Below, piece by piece: positions 49,272 to 58,595 of a stretch of 64,000 nucleotides of DNA. The stretch comes from Caryophanales bacterium UBA784 (lineage in GTDB: Bacteria; Bacillota_I; Bacilli_A; RFN20; CAG-288): assembly GCA_002297045.1 (NCBI GenBank), contig DBJE01000003.1:124001-188000 (forward strand), written 5' to 3'. The stretch's first letter is position 1. Each line of letters starts with the position of its first letter. The position numbers and the translations under genes were made by a program. The notes beneath the pieces were generated by a model. It was not told the DNA's origin, did not search any database, and worked only from the letters and a program-made list of their open reading frames with translations.

Positions 49272-49867
49272 TCTTTTATGGGATAAGTATGGTCTAAGGT
49301 ATCGAAGATTCTTGTGCTTGGATACTTGCTCCTTATTTCCTCGTATTTTTTCTTCGTCCTTTTCTTTTTCAGGTTCCGGAATCCGTTCTTTGCATATTCG
49401 GTGAAGAACCATTCGATAAATTCCTCTGTTCCCTTTGTCCTGTAGTAGCAGCATTTTGTCTTCTGGAAGAAGAAAAGCCCGTTTTCCTTTTTGAATTCCT
49501 TAGGATGATAGGTCTTGCTTGCCGAAAGGACGTCGCAGCAGTACTCCACAATGTATTTATAGGGCCTGTTGGTAGCAATGATTCTTCCCCTATAGAAATC
49601 GCACCAGTATTCCCAGTGGTGTCTGTTCACCTTGGTGTGGTGGAAGGAAATAAAGGAGAAGCCATGGTTTTCTCTTCTCTCCTCCCTAATCGGGGATGAG
49701 GTGCCTTGGTAATAGTGGCTGGAAGGGATGAATTCCTTCGGCGAGAACTTGGATAGGTCATGGAAGAGAGTATGGAAGCCGATTCCGCAGGCAAAGCCGT
49801 TCTTAATGACCTGATGGCGATGTCTTTCCACAGTCAGAAAGTGTTTAATCGGATGAAATCCCTTCAT
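49259..49867 (-). CDS. DUF5662-like protein
   Basis: A 202-aa protein resembling the DUF5662 family. An HDLSKFSPKEF motif (His-Asp followed by Lys) and HHTKVNRHHWEYW suggest a metal-binding, HD-like helical core, but no activity is known to me for the family. Residues H10 and H16 and the HD at about 36 may bind metal. It has a basic, Lys-rich C-terminus. The start overlaps the pgmB stop in an ATGA junction, so it is translated with pgmB. Function unknown. Confidence 0.7.
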   Translation of the reverse strand: MKGFHPIKHFLTVERHRHQVIKNGFACGIGFHTLFHDLSKFSPKEFIPSSHYYQGTSSPIREERRENHGFSFISFHHTKVNRHHWEYWCDFYRGRIIATNRPYKYIVEYCCDVLSASKTYHPKEFKKENGLFFFQKTKCCYYRTKGTEEFIEWFFTEYAKNGFRNLKKKRTKKKYEEIRSKYPSTRIFDTLDHTYPIKEKDR

Positions 49868-50496
49868 TTCAGTAAGGTTCTCCTTTCGTCAAAGGAAGAA
49901 AAGCGGTAATCGGCCAAAGGACTTTTCGCCCCTTCTTTGATTCCGACTGCCCTCCTTCCTGCTTTTTTGGCGGCCTCTATTCCTGCCTTCCCGTCTTCGA
50001 TTACCCTGCAGTCTTTGTCCGTCACCCCTAGTTTTTCTGCCGCCAGGAGGAAGACTTCCGGATCAGGTTTTGCTTTTGCAATTTCGTTTCCGTCCGTGAT
50101 GGCGTCAAAGTCGGACAGAAGACCGAGTTTCTTTAGGACCGCTCTTGCGTTCTTGCTTGAGGAAGCAACGGCGCATTTCCTTTTCTTTTCCTTGGCAAGG
50201 GAAAGAAAAGAACGAAAGCCAGGGAGGATGTCTTTTTCCGAAAGGGAAGAAAGCGAAGAGACATAAAGTCTGTTTTTCTCTTCCAGTATTTCCTGCTTTT
50301 CCTTTTTGCCTCTTTTCCTGCCCTTGAGGAGGAGAATCTTCTCCAGGGTGTCTTTTCGCGAGAGGCCTCTTAGATTTTCGTAGATGTCTTGGTCAAAAGG
50401 TATACCTTCTCTCCTTAAAGCCGTTCTCCATGCCTGGAAGTGATAAGGCTCGGTGGCGACGATGACGCCGTCTAAATCAAAAAGGATAGCTTTCAT
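49864..50496 (-). CDS. pgmB: Beta-phosphoglucomutase
   Basis: A 210-aa HAD-family mutase that converts beta-glucose-1-P to glucose-6-P. FDLDGVIVATEPYHFQAWR is the classic motif I with a cap substrate region, AVASSSKNARAVL is motif II, AKPDPEVFLLAAEKLGV motif III and VIEDGKAGIEAAKKAG motif IV. These agree with PgmB more than with generic HAD enzymes. Start at ATG 50496 with GAAGGAAAC upstream. The malQ gene is next door on the other strand, consistent with maltose or trehalose phosphorolysis. Confidence 0.92.
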   Translation of the reverse strand: MKAILFDLDGVIVATEPYHFQAWRTALRREGIPFDQDIYENLRGLSRKDTLEKILLLKGRKRGKKEKQEILEEKNRLYVSSLSSLSEKDILPGFRSFLSLAKEKKRKCAVASSSKNARAVLKKLGLLSDFDAITDGNEIAKAKPDPEVFLLAAEKLGVTDKDCRVIEDGKAGIEAAKKAGRRAVGIKEGAKSPLADYRFSSFDERRTLLK

Positions 50497-50600
50497 TTTG
50501 TTTCCTTCTTCTATTTTAGTCCTTAAGGAAAGGAAAGACTCGTTTTCGTTTCCATTAGGACAAGGAAAGAGTATGATTATCTAATTCCGATTTAAAGGAG

Positions 50601-51446
50601 ATGAAGAAAATAATGCAATACAAGATTATTGTAGATAGTGCCTGCAATCTGACAGAAAACGACTTTACTGAAAAGGATATCGGTTTTTCCCTTGCCCCTC
50701 TGAGCATTCATGTGGGAAGCAAGGAATATCTTGACTCCTCTTCGGCATCGGTTTCCGCCTTTCTTGAAGAAAGGAAGACTACGAAAGAAAAGATTAAGAC
50801 AAGCTGTCCTTCCCCAAGTGATTTTCTTAAGGAAAGGGAAGGGGCTACCTATTATATTCTCATTACCCTCGCTTCCCGTCTTTCCGGCGCCTATAATGCC
50901 GCGCGTCTTGCCAAAGAGGGCTATGAGCATAGTGAAAATGTCCTCGTTGTCGACTCTGGCCTGGCCGCCGGTGCAGAGGAACTGTTGGTCTTGGAGGCTG
51001 TAAGACTGATAAAGGAAAACCTTTCCTTTGGGGAAATCTCCCAGAAGAGGGAAGAAAAGAAAAAGGATATCGAGTTTGTCTTTGGCCTGTCCTCTTTGGA
51101 TTCCTTAGCCAATTCCGGACGTTTCCCTAAACCCCTTGCTTTGATTTTCCGTAAACTCCATAGGAAACTGATCGGAACGGCAAAGGATGGCAAGATTTCC
51201 GTCAAGGAACGGAAGCATAGTAGGGATGGGTTAAGGAAGGCAAGGATGAATCAGATTACTAAGTCCGGCAAGGATAGGAAGGACAAGACGAGGGTCATCA
51301 ATTATACCGGTAATAAAAACGATGCCTTCACCCTTAAGGACAGGGTGAGGAAGTGTTTCACCTCTTTGAAGCAAATCATTGTCCGGGAAAACCGGCTTCT
51401 CTGCTCCTTCTATGCAAGCCAGGACGGGCTTCTTCTTTCTTTCTAG
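50601..51446 (+). CDS. DegV-family fatty-acid binding protein
   Basis: A 281-aa DegV-type protein that binds fatty acids, most likely for the FakAB fatty acid kinase route. It has YKIIVDSACNLTENDF, TSCPSPSDFL, ITLASRLSGAYNAARLA and VVDSGLAAGAEELLV, the strands and loops that form the ligand tunnel. The length is normal. AAAGGAG directly abuts the first ATG, so the start may be the ATG at 50613 instead (MQYKIIVDS), which has a 12-nt spacing. No FakA kinase gene is in the window. Confidence 0.9.
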   Translation: MKKIMQYKIIVDSACNLTENDFTEKDIGFSLAPLSIHVGSKEYLDSSSASVSAFLEERKTTKEKIKTSCPSPSDFLKEREGATYYILITLASRLSGAYNAARLAKEGYEHSENVLVVDSGLAAGAEELLVLEAVRLIKENLSFGEISQKREEKKKDIEFVFGLSSLDSLANSGRFPKPLALIFRKLHRKLIGTAKDGKISVKERKHSRDGLRKARMNQITKSGKDRKDKTRVINYTGNKNDAFTLKDRVRKCFTSLKQIIVRENRLLCSFYASQDGLLLSF

Positions 51447-51512
51447 CCCCGAGAAAAGGGCGGTCTGATTCCTGATTCCGGACTGACCTTTTGTGATTAG
51501 AACAATTGCCGA

Positions 51513-52097
51513 CTAAGCTGACCTTTTTTCATCCCACTTGGTGTCTTCGTCAGTGAGGGTGCGGATTTTTCCAAAGATGGCAAACCTGAGGTTGGCTAGT
51601 TCCTTCTGCGGCATCTTGCACCCGGATTTTATCCAGGAAACGAGAATGGCGATGTTACCGGCAATTGTGTAGTTAATCACTAGATTATTCTTATCTTCGT
51701 TGTTAAGGAATTTTATCGGCACTGCATTAATATAGGTTTCTCTGATTCTTTCCTTGAATTTCTTTTCCTCAGTTTGAGTGAAAAGAATGTAATAGATATC
51801 AGGGTATTGTTCGATATTGTCCAGGAAGATCAGCCAATATTCGGTAGAACCTTTTGCATATTGGCTTTTGGCAAGGGCTGTCTCCCTTCGGCTTAGGGCA
51901 GTATCTTCGATTTCATAGAAGACTTCTTCCGGGGAATCATAATGAAGATAGAAGGTGGAGCGGGATACATCGGCAAGGGTACAAAGCTCCTTCACGGTCA
52001 CACATCGTAGCGGCTTATTCTGCCTTAATTTTATTAGGGCCTTCTTTAACCTAATCTTTGTCATATGCGCACGTCGGTTTTCTTTAACGCTTTCCAT
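51513..52097 (-). CDS. TetR-like transcriptional regulator
   Basis: A 194-aa regulator with an N-terminal TetR-type helix-turn-helix (VTVKELCTLADVSRSTFYLHYDSPEEVFYEIE, about 30-60). A helical C-terminal ligand or dimer domain follows. The start is placed at ATG 52097, with an AAAGAGGT site; the reading frame to 52130 begins with GTG and is less likely. The gene is divergent from adhE, separated by a 620-nt region, so it may control adhE or itself. An imperfect palindrome at 52178-52195 is a possible operator. The ligand is unknown. Confidence 0.82.
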   Translation of the reverse strand: MESVKENRRAHMTKIRLKKALIKLRQNKPLRCVTVKELCTLADVSRSTFYLHYDSPEEVFYEIEDTALSRRETALAKSQYAKGSTEYWLIFLDNIEQYPDIYYILFTQTEEKKFKERIRETYINAVPIKFLNNEDKNNLVINYTIAGNIAILVSWIKSGCKMPQKELANLRFAIFGKIRTLTDEDTKWDEKRSA

Positions 52098-52692
52098 TTT
52101 TTGGTTTACCTCTTTCCTATTTTGTGACACATATCGGATTTACTGTCGTCTCTTTCCGTTCCTTATTAAAAGTATTTTAACTTATGAATATGTTAATTCA
52201 AATAAAAAATGAACAAAAAATATAAATTCGTCTAAAGTTATATTTTGTTTTTTTACAAAAAAGTAGAAGAATGTCCATGTTATTTTCAGAAAAACGGAAG
52301 AAAAAAGAAAGAAAACCGACTTTACTGAAGGGAGATTCTATGCCAAAACAAAAAAATGGAAAGGGCTTTCAATGACATATCCTGCCTATAGGCAGACGTA
52401 TTTTGCCAGTGAATCAGTCCGTTTTAGTGTCTTGGCTGAACTTTTTTCTTTGAAATGGCATAAGACAGTCGGAGAAACGGGAACGGATTGTCTTCTTTCG
52501 GTAAAAAAGTGAATCTGCACTGCTTTGTTAGATTACCTACCCAAGGGGAGACAATGACTCTGCCTTTCCCTGCTCTTTGCTTAGCGGTTTTGCAAAAATG
52601 GAAAATGAGCGCCTGAATTTTCTTAAAAAAAGGATAAATGTGCAAAATAAGAAAACAAAGCAACAAAAATATCATAAACTGTGCATTTTCTG
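52098..52692. other. Gene-free region between tetR-type gene and adhE
   Basis: AT-rich. It contains the imperfect palindrome at 52178-52195, an inverted repeat TTAAAA-GTA-TTTTAA (52166-52180), and an 11-codon frame with a good GAAGGGAG ribosome binding site (ATG 52340, TGA 52373-52375, MPKQKNGKGFQ). A 14-bp perfect palindrome CTGCCTATAGGCAG follows at 52382-52395. I see no RNA family motif and no protein-coding frame of length here. The 83-aa frame on the minus strand looks spurious. Confidence 0.35.
52178..52195. promoter_or_regulatory. Possible operator of the TetR-type regulator
   Basis: TAACTTATGAATATGTTA is an imperfect 18-bp palindrome (TAAC-TAT..ATA-GTTA arms) located upstream of the regulator gene. 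TetR-type proteins bind such sites, often to control their own gene. Confidence 0.35.
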
Positions 52693-52721
52693 TTCACAAA
52701 ACGTGCAACATGCCTTATAAT
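52693..52721 (+). promoter_or_regulatory. adhE promoter
   Basis: TTCACA (52693-52698), a 17-bp spacer, TATAAT (52716-52721), then an AAAAAAGGAG ribosome binding site before ATG 52751. Confidence 0.7.
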
Positions 52722-52750
52722 TTGTTTAGTCAAAAAAGGAGAACTTCATC

Positions 52751-55387
52751 ATGGAAATTGATCAGGAAGCCAAGACCGTTCAGGAAAGGAACATTCTTCT
52801 TGAAAAGGTCCGCAAGGCGCAGGAAGTCTACAGCACCTACACCCAGGAGCAGGTAGACAACATCTTCCGTGCCGCTGCCATTGCCGCCAATAAGGCCCGT
52901 ATCCCTCTTGCCCAGGAAGCTGTTGCCGAAACGGGAATGGGTGTCGTCGAAGACAAAGTGACCAAGAATCACTTCGCCGCCGAGTATATTTACAATAAGT
53001 ATCGCCACACTAAGACCTGCGGTGTTATCGAAGAAGACGAGGATAGGGGCTATACAAGAATCGCTGAGCCTATCGGCATCATTGCCGGCATCGTTCCTTG
53101 CACTAACCCGACTTCCACTGCCATCTTTAAATCCCTGATGGCTTTAAAGACCCGCAACGGAATCATTTTCTCTCCCCATCCGCGTGCCAAGAAATGCACT
53201 ATTCATGCTGCCAAGATTGTCCTTGACGCCGCCGTTGAGGCCGGAGCACCTAAGGATATCATCGGCTGGATTGAAGAACCTTCCATCCAGGCTTCCAATT
53301 TATTAAGGAAGTCCTGCGATATCATTTTGGCAACTGGCGGACCTGGAATGGTCTCCGCTGCCTATTCTTCCGGAAAACCGGCTATCGGTGTCGGCCCTGG
53401 AAACTCCCCTGCCATCATCGATGAGACTGCCAATGTCAAAGTTGCCGTCTCTTCCATCAGGCACAGCAAGACCTTCGATAACGGAAGGATCTGCGCATCG
53501 GAAAACTCTGTCATTGCCTTAGATAGCAACTATGATGCTGTCCGCGCAGAATTTGCCTATCGGGGTGCCCATATCCTTACTCCTAGCGAGGCCGACAAAA
53601 TCCGCAAGACAATCATCATCCACGGATCTGCCAACGCCAAGGTTGTCGGTCAGTCTCCGGCTACGATTGCCAAGATGGCCGGCTTTGAAGTCGATCCTTC
53701 GACTAAGCTTCTTATCGGTGAAGTCACCGACACTTCTTTGAATGAAGAATTCGCACACGAAAAGCTTTGCCCTGTCCTTGCTCTTTACCGGGCCAAAGAT
53801 TTCGAAGATGCCTTATCCAAGGCCGAAACCTTGGTTAAGGAAGGCGGCTATGGCCATACTTCCGACCTTTATGCCGATGAGAAATTAGGCAAAGACCATA
53901 TCGAGATCTTCCAGCAGAAGAGGAAAACCTGCCGTATTTTAATCAACACTCCTTCTTCTTTAGGCGGCATCGGCGATATCTATAACTTCCGTCTAGCTCC
54001 GTCCCTTACCTTAGGATGCGGTTCCTGGGGTGGAAACTCAGTGAGCGAAAATGTCGGTGTCAAACAGCTGCTGAATGTCAAAACCGTGGCAAAGGAGAGA
54101 GAGAACATGTTATGGTTCAGAACACCGGGCAAAATCTATTTCAAGCCTGGCTGCTTACGTCCTGCTTTACAGGAACTTCACTATGTCTACAATAAGAAAC
54201 GTGCTTTAATCGTCACTGATGGCTTCTTAGCAACTTCTGGCATGGCTGGAAAGTTAGAGAAAATCCTGGAAGAAGAAGGAATCGAGACCGAAGTGTTCTC
54301 CGATGTCCGCTCTGATCCTACCTTAAGCTGTGCAAAGGAAGGAGCCAAGCTCTGCAGCTATTTCAAGCCTGATGTCATCATCGCCTTAGGCGGTGGCTCT
54401 CCGATGGATGCCGCTAAGATCAGGTGGGTCCTTTATGAACATCCGGAAGCGGATTTCTCTGATAGGGCTAGGGACTTCATGGATATCCGTAAGCGTATCG
54501 TCACCTTCCCCGCGATGGGCACTAAGGCTAGGTTTGTCTGCGTCCCGACAACCGCCGGTACCGGTTCCGAAGTCACTCCTTTTGCCATCATCACCGATGA
54601 TAAGGACGGAACGAAGTATCCGATTACCGATTATGAACTTCTTCCGAACAGGGCTATTGTCGACAGCGATCTGATGCTGAATATTCCTAAGGGTCTTACC
54701 CGCGCCTCTGGTATCGATGCCCTCACCCACTGCAGGGAAGCCTATGCTTCAAGGTATGCCACTGCTTTCACTGACGGTATTGCCAAGGAAGCCATCAAGG
54801 AAGTCTTTGACTATCTGCCCCGGGCCTATAAGAACGGCGCCAACGATCCGGAAGCCCGTGAGCATAGGGCCCATGCCGCCACGATGGCCGGTATTGCCTT
54901 TGCTAATGCCTTCTTAGGTATCGATCATTCTACCGGACATAAGCTTGGAGCCTACCATCATCTCCCTCACGGAGTCTGCGTTTCCTTAAGGCTTGATGAA
55001 GTCAGGAAGTTCAATGCCGCCGAAGTCCCCACTAAGATGGGCACCTTCCCGCAGTATAAGTATCCGCATACTCTTCGTCGTTATGCCGAAATTGCCGAAT
55101 ATCTTGGAATCACTGGAAAGGACGATCAGGCTAAGCTCGATAAGCTGATTGAGAAGATTGATGCCCTGAAGAAGGAAATCGAGCTTCCTAGGACGATCCA
55201 GGAAGCCGGCATCGATGAAAAGGCCTTCCTTGCTTCTCTTGACGAGAGGTCTGTCGCTGCCTTTAACGATCAGTGCACCGGCACGAACCCGCGCTATCCG
55301 CTCATTGAAGAAATCAAAGTTTTATACCTCAAGGCATATTACGGAGAAAAAGTGTATAATAAGAAATACGCAAAGAGCGGAAAGTGA
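52751..55387 (+). CDS. adhE: Bifunctional acetaldehyde-CoA/alcohol dehydrogenase
   Basis: An 878-aa AdhE that reduces acetyl-CoA to ethanol and regenerates NAD. The N-terminal ALDH domain has GIVPCTNPTSTAIFK and the catalytic Cys in GRICASENS (near residue 250). The C-terminal iron-type ADH has GGGSPMDAAK, PTTAGTGSEVTPFAI and the iron ligands DALTHCREAY, GIDHSTGHKLGA and HHLPHGV. It forms spirosomes in known cases. It has a consensus promoter and good ribosome binding site. It is followed 12 nt later by a kinase-like gene. It ends in TGA. Confidence 0.96.
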   Translation: MEIDQEAKTVQERNILLEKVRKAQEVYSTYTQEQVDNIFRAAAIAANKARIPLAQEAVAETGMGVVEDKVTKNHFAAEYIYNKYRHTKTCGVIEEDEDRGYTRIAEPIGIIAGIVPCTNPTSTAIFKSLMALKTRNGIIFSPHPRAKKCTIHAAKIVLDAAVEAGAPKDIIGWIEEPSIQASNLLRKSCDIILATGGPGMVSAAYSSGKPAIGVGPGNSPAIIDETANVKVAVSSIRHSKTFDNGRICASENSVIALDSNYDAVRAEFAYRGAHILTPSEADKIRKTIIIHGSANAKVVGQSPATIAKMAGFEVDPSTKLLIGEVTDTSLNEEFAHEKLCPVLALYRAKDFEDALSKAETLVKEGGYGHTSDLYADEKLGKDHIEIFQQKRKTCRILINTPSSLGGIGDIYNFRLAPSLTLGCGSWGGNSVSENVGVKQLLNVKTVAKERENMLWFRTPGKIYFKPGCLRPALQELHYVYNKKRALIVTDGFLATSGMAGKLEKILEEEGIETEVFSDVRSDPTLSCAKEGAKLCSYFKPDVIIALGGGSPMDAAKIRWVLYEHPEADFSDRARDFMDIRKRIVTFPAMGTKARFVCVPTTAGTGSEVTPFAIITDDKDGTKYPITDYELLPNRAIVDSDLMLNIPKGLTRASGIDALTHCREAYASRYATAFTDGIAKEAIKEVFDYLPRAYKNGANDPEAREHRAHAATMAGIAFANAFLGIDHSTGHKLGAYHHLPHGVCVSLRLDEVRKFNAAEVPTKMGTFPQYKYPHTLRRYAEIAEYLGITGKDDQAKLDKLIEKIDALKKEIELPRTIQEAGIDEKAFLASLDERSVAAFNDQCTGTNPRYPLIEEIKVLYLKAYYGEKVYNKKYAKSGK

Positions 55388-55399
55388 GGAATCTAATCG

Positions 55400-56167
55400 A
55401 TGAAAACCGAGAAAGATCTAGGTACGTTCAAACTCGAACACCACGGAAAGAAGATTTACGTACGGGACGGAGTCGTTACCAAAGTCTTTAACCACAAGCA
55501 GTATTCACCCTCCGACGTCCTTAAGGAAGCCAGGAATCAGGCCTATGCCCTTGAAGCGGGTTTCCCGGTCGCTAAAGTCCTTGATGTCTATCCTCTTGGT
55601 CAGGACTGGGCGCTTGAGAGTGAGCAGATTGTCGGTGAGACGAGGGAAGAGCTGAGGAAGGAACATCCGGAGAATACCCGCAAGTACATCAATGAATTGG
55701 TTTCCATCCAGGAGAGCGTCCTTGCCAAAATCTGCGACAACCTTAAGCTTCCTAAGCTCAAAGACAAACTTAACGGATACATCTCCGCTTCCGGACTTGA
55801 TTCCACTGTCCGCTATGATCTTCATACGCGCAGGGAAAAGAGGCCGAACCACTATAAACTCTGCCATGGTGACATCTATCCGAACAACCTCATTCTCGAA
55901 AACGGCAAATGGTATATTCTTGACTGGGCCCATGCTACCCGCGGAAATGCTTCCGCCGATGCGGCAATGACCTATCTTCTCTTCCTTCTTGATGGCAAGG
56001 AGAAAGAGGCGGAAAGGTATCTGAAAGCCTTCTGCAAGAAGAGGAAGGTCGATGCCTCCTATGTCCAGCAGTGGATTTCCGTCGTTTCCGCAACGAAGCT
56101 GAAAGACTACCCGAGCGGAAATATCCGCGATATTCTTCTTAAGAACATCAACGTCATCGAATATTAG
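55400..56167 (+). CDS. APH-fold phosphotransferase (choline/aminoglycoside kinase-like)
   Basis: A 255-aa kinase of the APH/choline-kinase fold. The small lobe has a Lys region (GVVTKVF) and Glu in LKEARNQAYALEA. The large lobe has CHGDIYPNNLILE (catalytic HGDxxxxN) and ILDWAHATRG (DFG-like). The substrate is unknown: choline, a sugar or another small molecule. It follows adhE at 12 nt, so it may be co-transcribed with it, an unusual pairing. SD-like GTGAGGA before ATG. Ends before a bidirectional terminator. Confidence 0.82.
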   Translation: MKTEKDLGTFKLEHHGKKIYVRDGVVTKVFNHKQYSPSDVLKEARNQAYALEAGFPVAKVLDVYPLGQDWALESEQIVGETREELRKEHPENTRKYINELVSIQESVLAKICDNLKLPKLKDKLNGYISASGLDSTVRYDLHTRREKRPNHYKLCHGDIYPNNLILENGKWYILDWAHATRGNASADAAMTYLLFLLDGKEKEAERYLKAFCKKRKVDASYVQQWISVVSATKLKDYPSGNIRDILLKNINVIEY

Positions 56168-56175
56168 GTGAAGAC

Positions 56176-56200
56176 AAAAGCCCCGGAATCCGGGGCTTTT
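56176..56200. terminator. Bidirectional terminator
   Basis: An 11-bp stem (AAAAGCCCCGG / CCGGGGCTTTT) with a 3-nt loop between the convergent kinase gene and the unknown gene. Confidence 0.9.
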
Positions 56201-56205
56201 GTTTG

Positions 56206-57639
56206 TCATCCATTCTGTTCTTTCAGTGCCGTCAGTCGGTCTTTGACCGAAAGAGCCTTGTCGAGTCTTTCCTTTTCTTCTGTGGTCAGATTCAGATTGT
56301 AGAAGAAATAGATGAAGGAATAGAGGAGTCTGTCCTTGTCGGCAGGAGAACGGTTGAAGAAGGCTTCGATTTTGGCAACGTTATGGCTATTGTACTCGTC
56401 ATTGAAGAGATGGGAGAATGCATCGAAGAAGAACCTCGTTTCGGAGAGATAGAAGGTTCCGCCGGGAATGGCTTTGTTCCTGTCTCTTGACTTCAGGAAG
56501 TATTCGCCGAAATCTTTTCTTCCTCCCCACCTTTTTGTCCTGGAAGAAGAATTCCGGAAGTACTTCCGCGTCCTTTCTTCCGGAGCTAGTTCCTTGACGA
56601 TGACATAGAAGACGAGGCGAAGTTCGTCTCGGATGTGGGTGATTCTTAACTGCCTTTGCTCGAGGTTCTTTTTATGGCAGGCATTGATGACTTTGGACAG
56701 TCCGGAGACTACGCTTCTGACATGGTAGTCGATCGGCCGTTTTTCGTTTGGATACTTGTCATAGGTCTTCTTGATGATGCTTTCATCGACGAAGGGGAGG
56801 GAGGAGACAGTGGTTTTTCTGTCCTCTTTCCGGTTTTCCTCTCTTTCCCTTGGAAGGGCATAAAGGCAGGGGGTATCCTTGCCAATCCTTTTATTTAAAG
56901 GTAGGAAGGCAAAATCAAGATAGGTAATCCTCCATTCTTTCTTTTCCCTCTTATAAACCCGTGCCTTTTCCCTGACAAAATGGGTGGTTCGTCCGTTCCT
57001 TGACGAACTTGTATAGGAAGATATTTTATAGAGGACATCGCTTCCAAGTACGAACTCAGGCAATGGGAAGAAGTCAAGCGGATAGTTTTCAAGGTTGAAG
57101 CAGGACTTCTCCTTTAGCCGTTCCTCTTCCTTGCTTTTTAACCTAGGGACAAGGGAAAAGGGATGGGAATCGGTGTTTTCCTCTACCCTGTCTTTCCTTT
57201 CCTTTGACCTAAGATGGCTGTCGAGGATTTCCCCTATCTTCCTATTGTTTCCTTGGCAGAAGCAGTAAACGACGAAAATCCGGTTGCTGATTTTGCTCAC
57301 TAGGTCCTGAATGTTGTTCTTCTTATAGCCGAAAGCCTTGAATCCGTCTATCGAGAGAGCCTCTTTCTGCGTGAGAGTGAAAAGGAAGACCTCACCCCGC
57401 TTGCAGGAAGGAAGAGGGAAGTCTTTCGGAAACAGGACAGGGGAGAGAGAACGTAGTTCGATGGTTGCGTTATTTTTTCCTTTATTGTTAAGCTTATCAA
57501 AGACGATCAGGCAGGGATATTCCGGAATCGGAACTTCTTTTTTGACAAAGGAGACAAGAGGGGTGTTAATCTTTTGGTCAGAAGAGTTGATCTTTTCGTT
57601 CCTCGTGACGAGGTCGGACAGTGATGGACCTTTTTTCAT
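56206..57639 (-). CDS. Hypothetical cytoplasmic protein, 477 aa
   Basis: Not recognised. It is a soluble, strongly charged and basic protein with no signal peptide or membrane helix. The middle contains repeated aromatic/basic stretches (VLYKISSYTSSSRNGRTTHFVREK), and the C-terminal part is helical (YSFIYFFYNLNLTTEEKERLDKALS). No catalytic signature is clear. The C-terminal 200 residues (HVRSVVSGLSKVINACHKKN on) look the most structured. It has an AAAGGAG ribosome binding site, and a TACAAT-like -10 upstream. It stands alone between terminator and phosphatase. Confidence 0.6.
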   Translation of the reverse strand: MKKGPSLSDLVTRNEKINSSDQKINTPLVSFVKKEVPIPEYPCLIVFDKLNNKGKNNATIELRSLSPVLFPKDFPLPSCKRGEVFLFTLTQKEALSIDGFKAFGYKKNNIQDLVSKISNRIFVVYCFCQGNNRKIGEILDSHLRSKERKDRVEENTDSHPFSLVPRLKSKEEERLKEKSCFNLENYPLDFFPLPEFVLGSDVLYKISSYTSSSRNGRTTHFVREKARVYKREKKEWRITYLDFAFLPLNKRIGKDTPCLYALPREREENRKEDRKTTVSSLPFVDESIIKKTYDKYPNEKRPIDYHVRSVVSGLSKVINACHKKNLEQRQLRITHIRDELRLVFYVIVKELAPEERTRKYFRNSSSRTKRWGGRKDFGEYFLKSRDRNKAIPGGTFYLSETRFFFDAFSHLFNDEYNSHNVAKIEAFFNRSPADKDRLLYSFIYFFYNLNLTTEEKERLDKALSVKDRLTALKEQNG

Positions 57640-57746
57640 GTTAATCTCCTTTCCCTTTTCTATTGTAGTGAAAAAATACGAAAAAAGAAGTTCTTCTTTT
57701 TTAAAAAGCAGGAAGGATGAGACATACTTCCTGCCTTATTTTCGTC

Positions 57747-58589
57747 TTATTCGAGATAGTTGTTCCGCCTCTCCTGAATCCTTTCATCGGTAAATTCCCT
57801 TTGGTGATGAAGATAGGAATCCCTGCCGCCGAAACTCTTATCGATTTCATCGTAGGCGGCAAGAAGGAAGTTCTCTCTTACCCCGGCAAGAATTTTTACG
57901 GAATTGATTAGGATTTCGTTGTCGATATGGCAGACGTTTCTAAGATAGTCTTCCTGGCGTTTGGCTTTTTTCTCCGTGAAGACATTGGTCAGAAGATAGT
58001 CTTTGATGATGTCTTCCTTTTTCCTGCCGAGCAGGGAAAGAAGAAGCCTTGTCGCCACTCCGCAACGATCCTTTCCGTCTGCGCAGTGGAAGAGAATAGA
58101 GCCTTCTTTGTTTTGGTAGAGGACATGAAGAAAATCTTTGTATCCTTTTCTGCCCAAAGGGCCGGAGACGAAATGGCGGTAAGGCCCTTCCCTTGCTTTG
58201 CTTACATCCCCGTTCTGGTCTAGCCGGTAGCAATAGGAGACGATTCCGGCAATTCCTGAGTCTGGGATGTGATACGCGGGATGAGGGTACTCCTTAGGCA
58301 GCAGTTTCGTCAGTCCTTCTTCGACAGGGAAAGAGAGGTAGCTGACAAGAGGAATGATGATTTCCGGTTTGACTGCCGCTTCCTGAGGGGAGCGAAAGTC
58401 GATGTCGGCTACCCTTTTCCTCTCCTTGGTGAGAAACTGGGCATCCTTCTTGGTGATGGAGTGAAGGCAGTCAGACCGGAGAAGCCGTTTATTCTTAATC
58501 TTCCGTCCGTCCATCCTCGTATAGCCGCCTAAGTCACGGGTGTTGATTGTCCCCTCTAAGGGGATAAAATTTGTTCCTTGGATATTCAT
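57747..58589 (-). CDS. Tyrosine/dual-specificity-like protein phosphatase
   Basis: A 280-aa phosphatase of the Tyr_phosphatase3/PTP-like group, with the P-loop HCADGKDRCG (Cys nucleophile, Arg), and an N-terminal region typical of this family (IPLEGTINTRDLGGYTRMDG, RLLRSDCLHSITKKD). The general acid may be Asp in the LRNVCHID region. It removes phosphate from Tyr or lipid substrates; the target is unknown. ATG 58589 lies 6 nt after a TATAAT and has no ribosome binding site. A perfect inverted repeat lies upstream at 58634-58656. Confidence 0.87.
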   Translation of the reverse strand: MNIQGTNFIPLEGTINTRDLGGYTRMDGRKIKNKRLLRSDCLHSITKKDAQFLTKERKRVADIDFRSPQEAAVKPEIIIPLVSYLSFPVEEGLTKLLPKEYPHPAYHIPDSGIAGIVSYCYRLDQNGDVSKAREGPYRHFVSGPLGRKGYKDFLHVLYQNKEGSILFHCADGKDRCGVATRLLLSLLGRKKEDIIKDYLLTNVFTEKKAKRQEDYLRNVCHIDNEILINSVKILAGVRENFLLAAYDEIDKSFGGRDSYLHHQREFTDERIQERRNNYLE

Positions 58590-58595
58590 AATTCT

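Noticed and set aside
52690..52715. Rex site at the adhE promoter
   Set aside because: TGTTCAC and GTGCAACA look partly inverted, but the arms do not match the Rex consensus.
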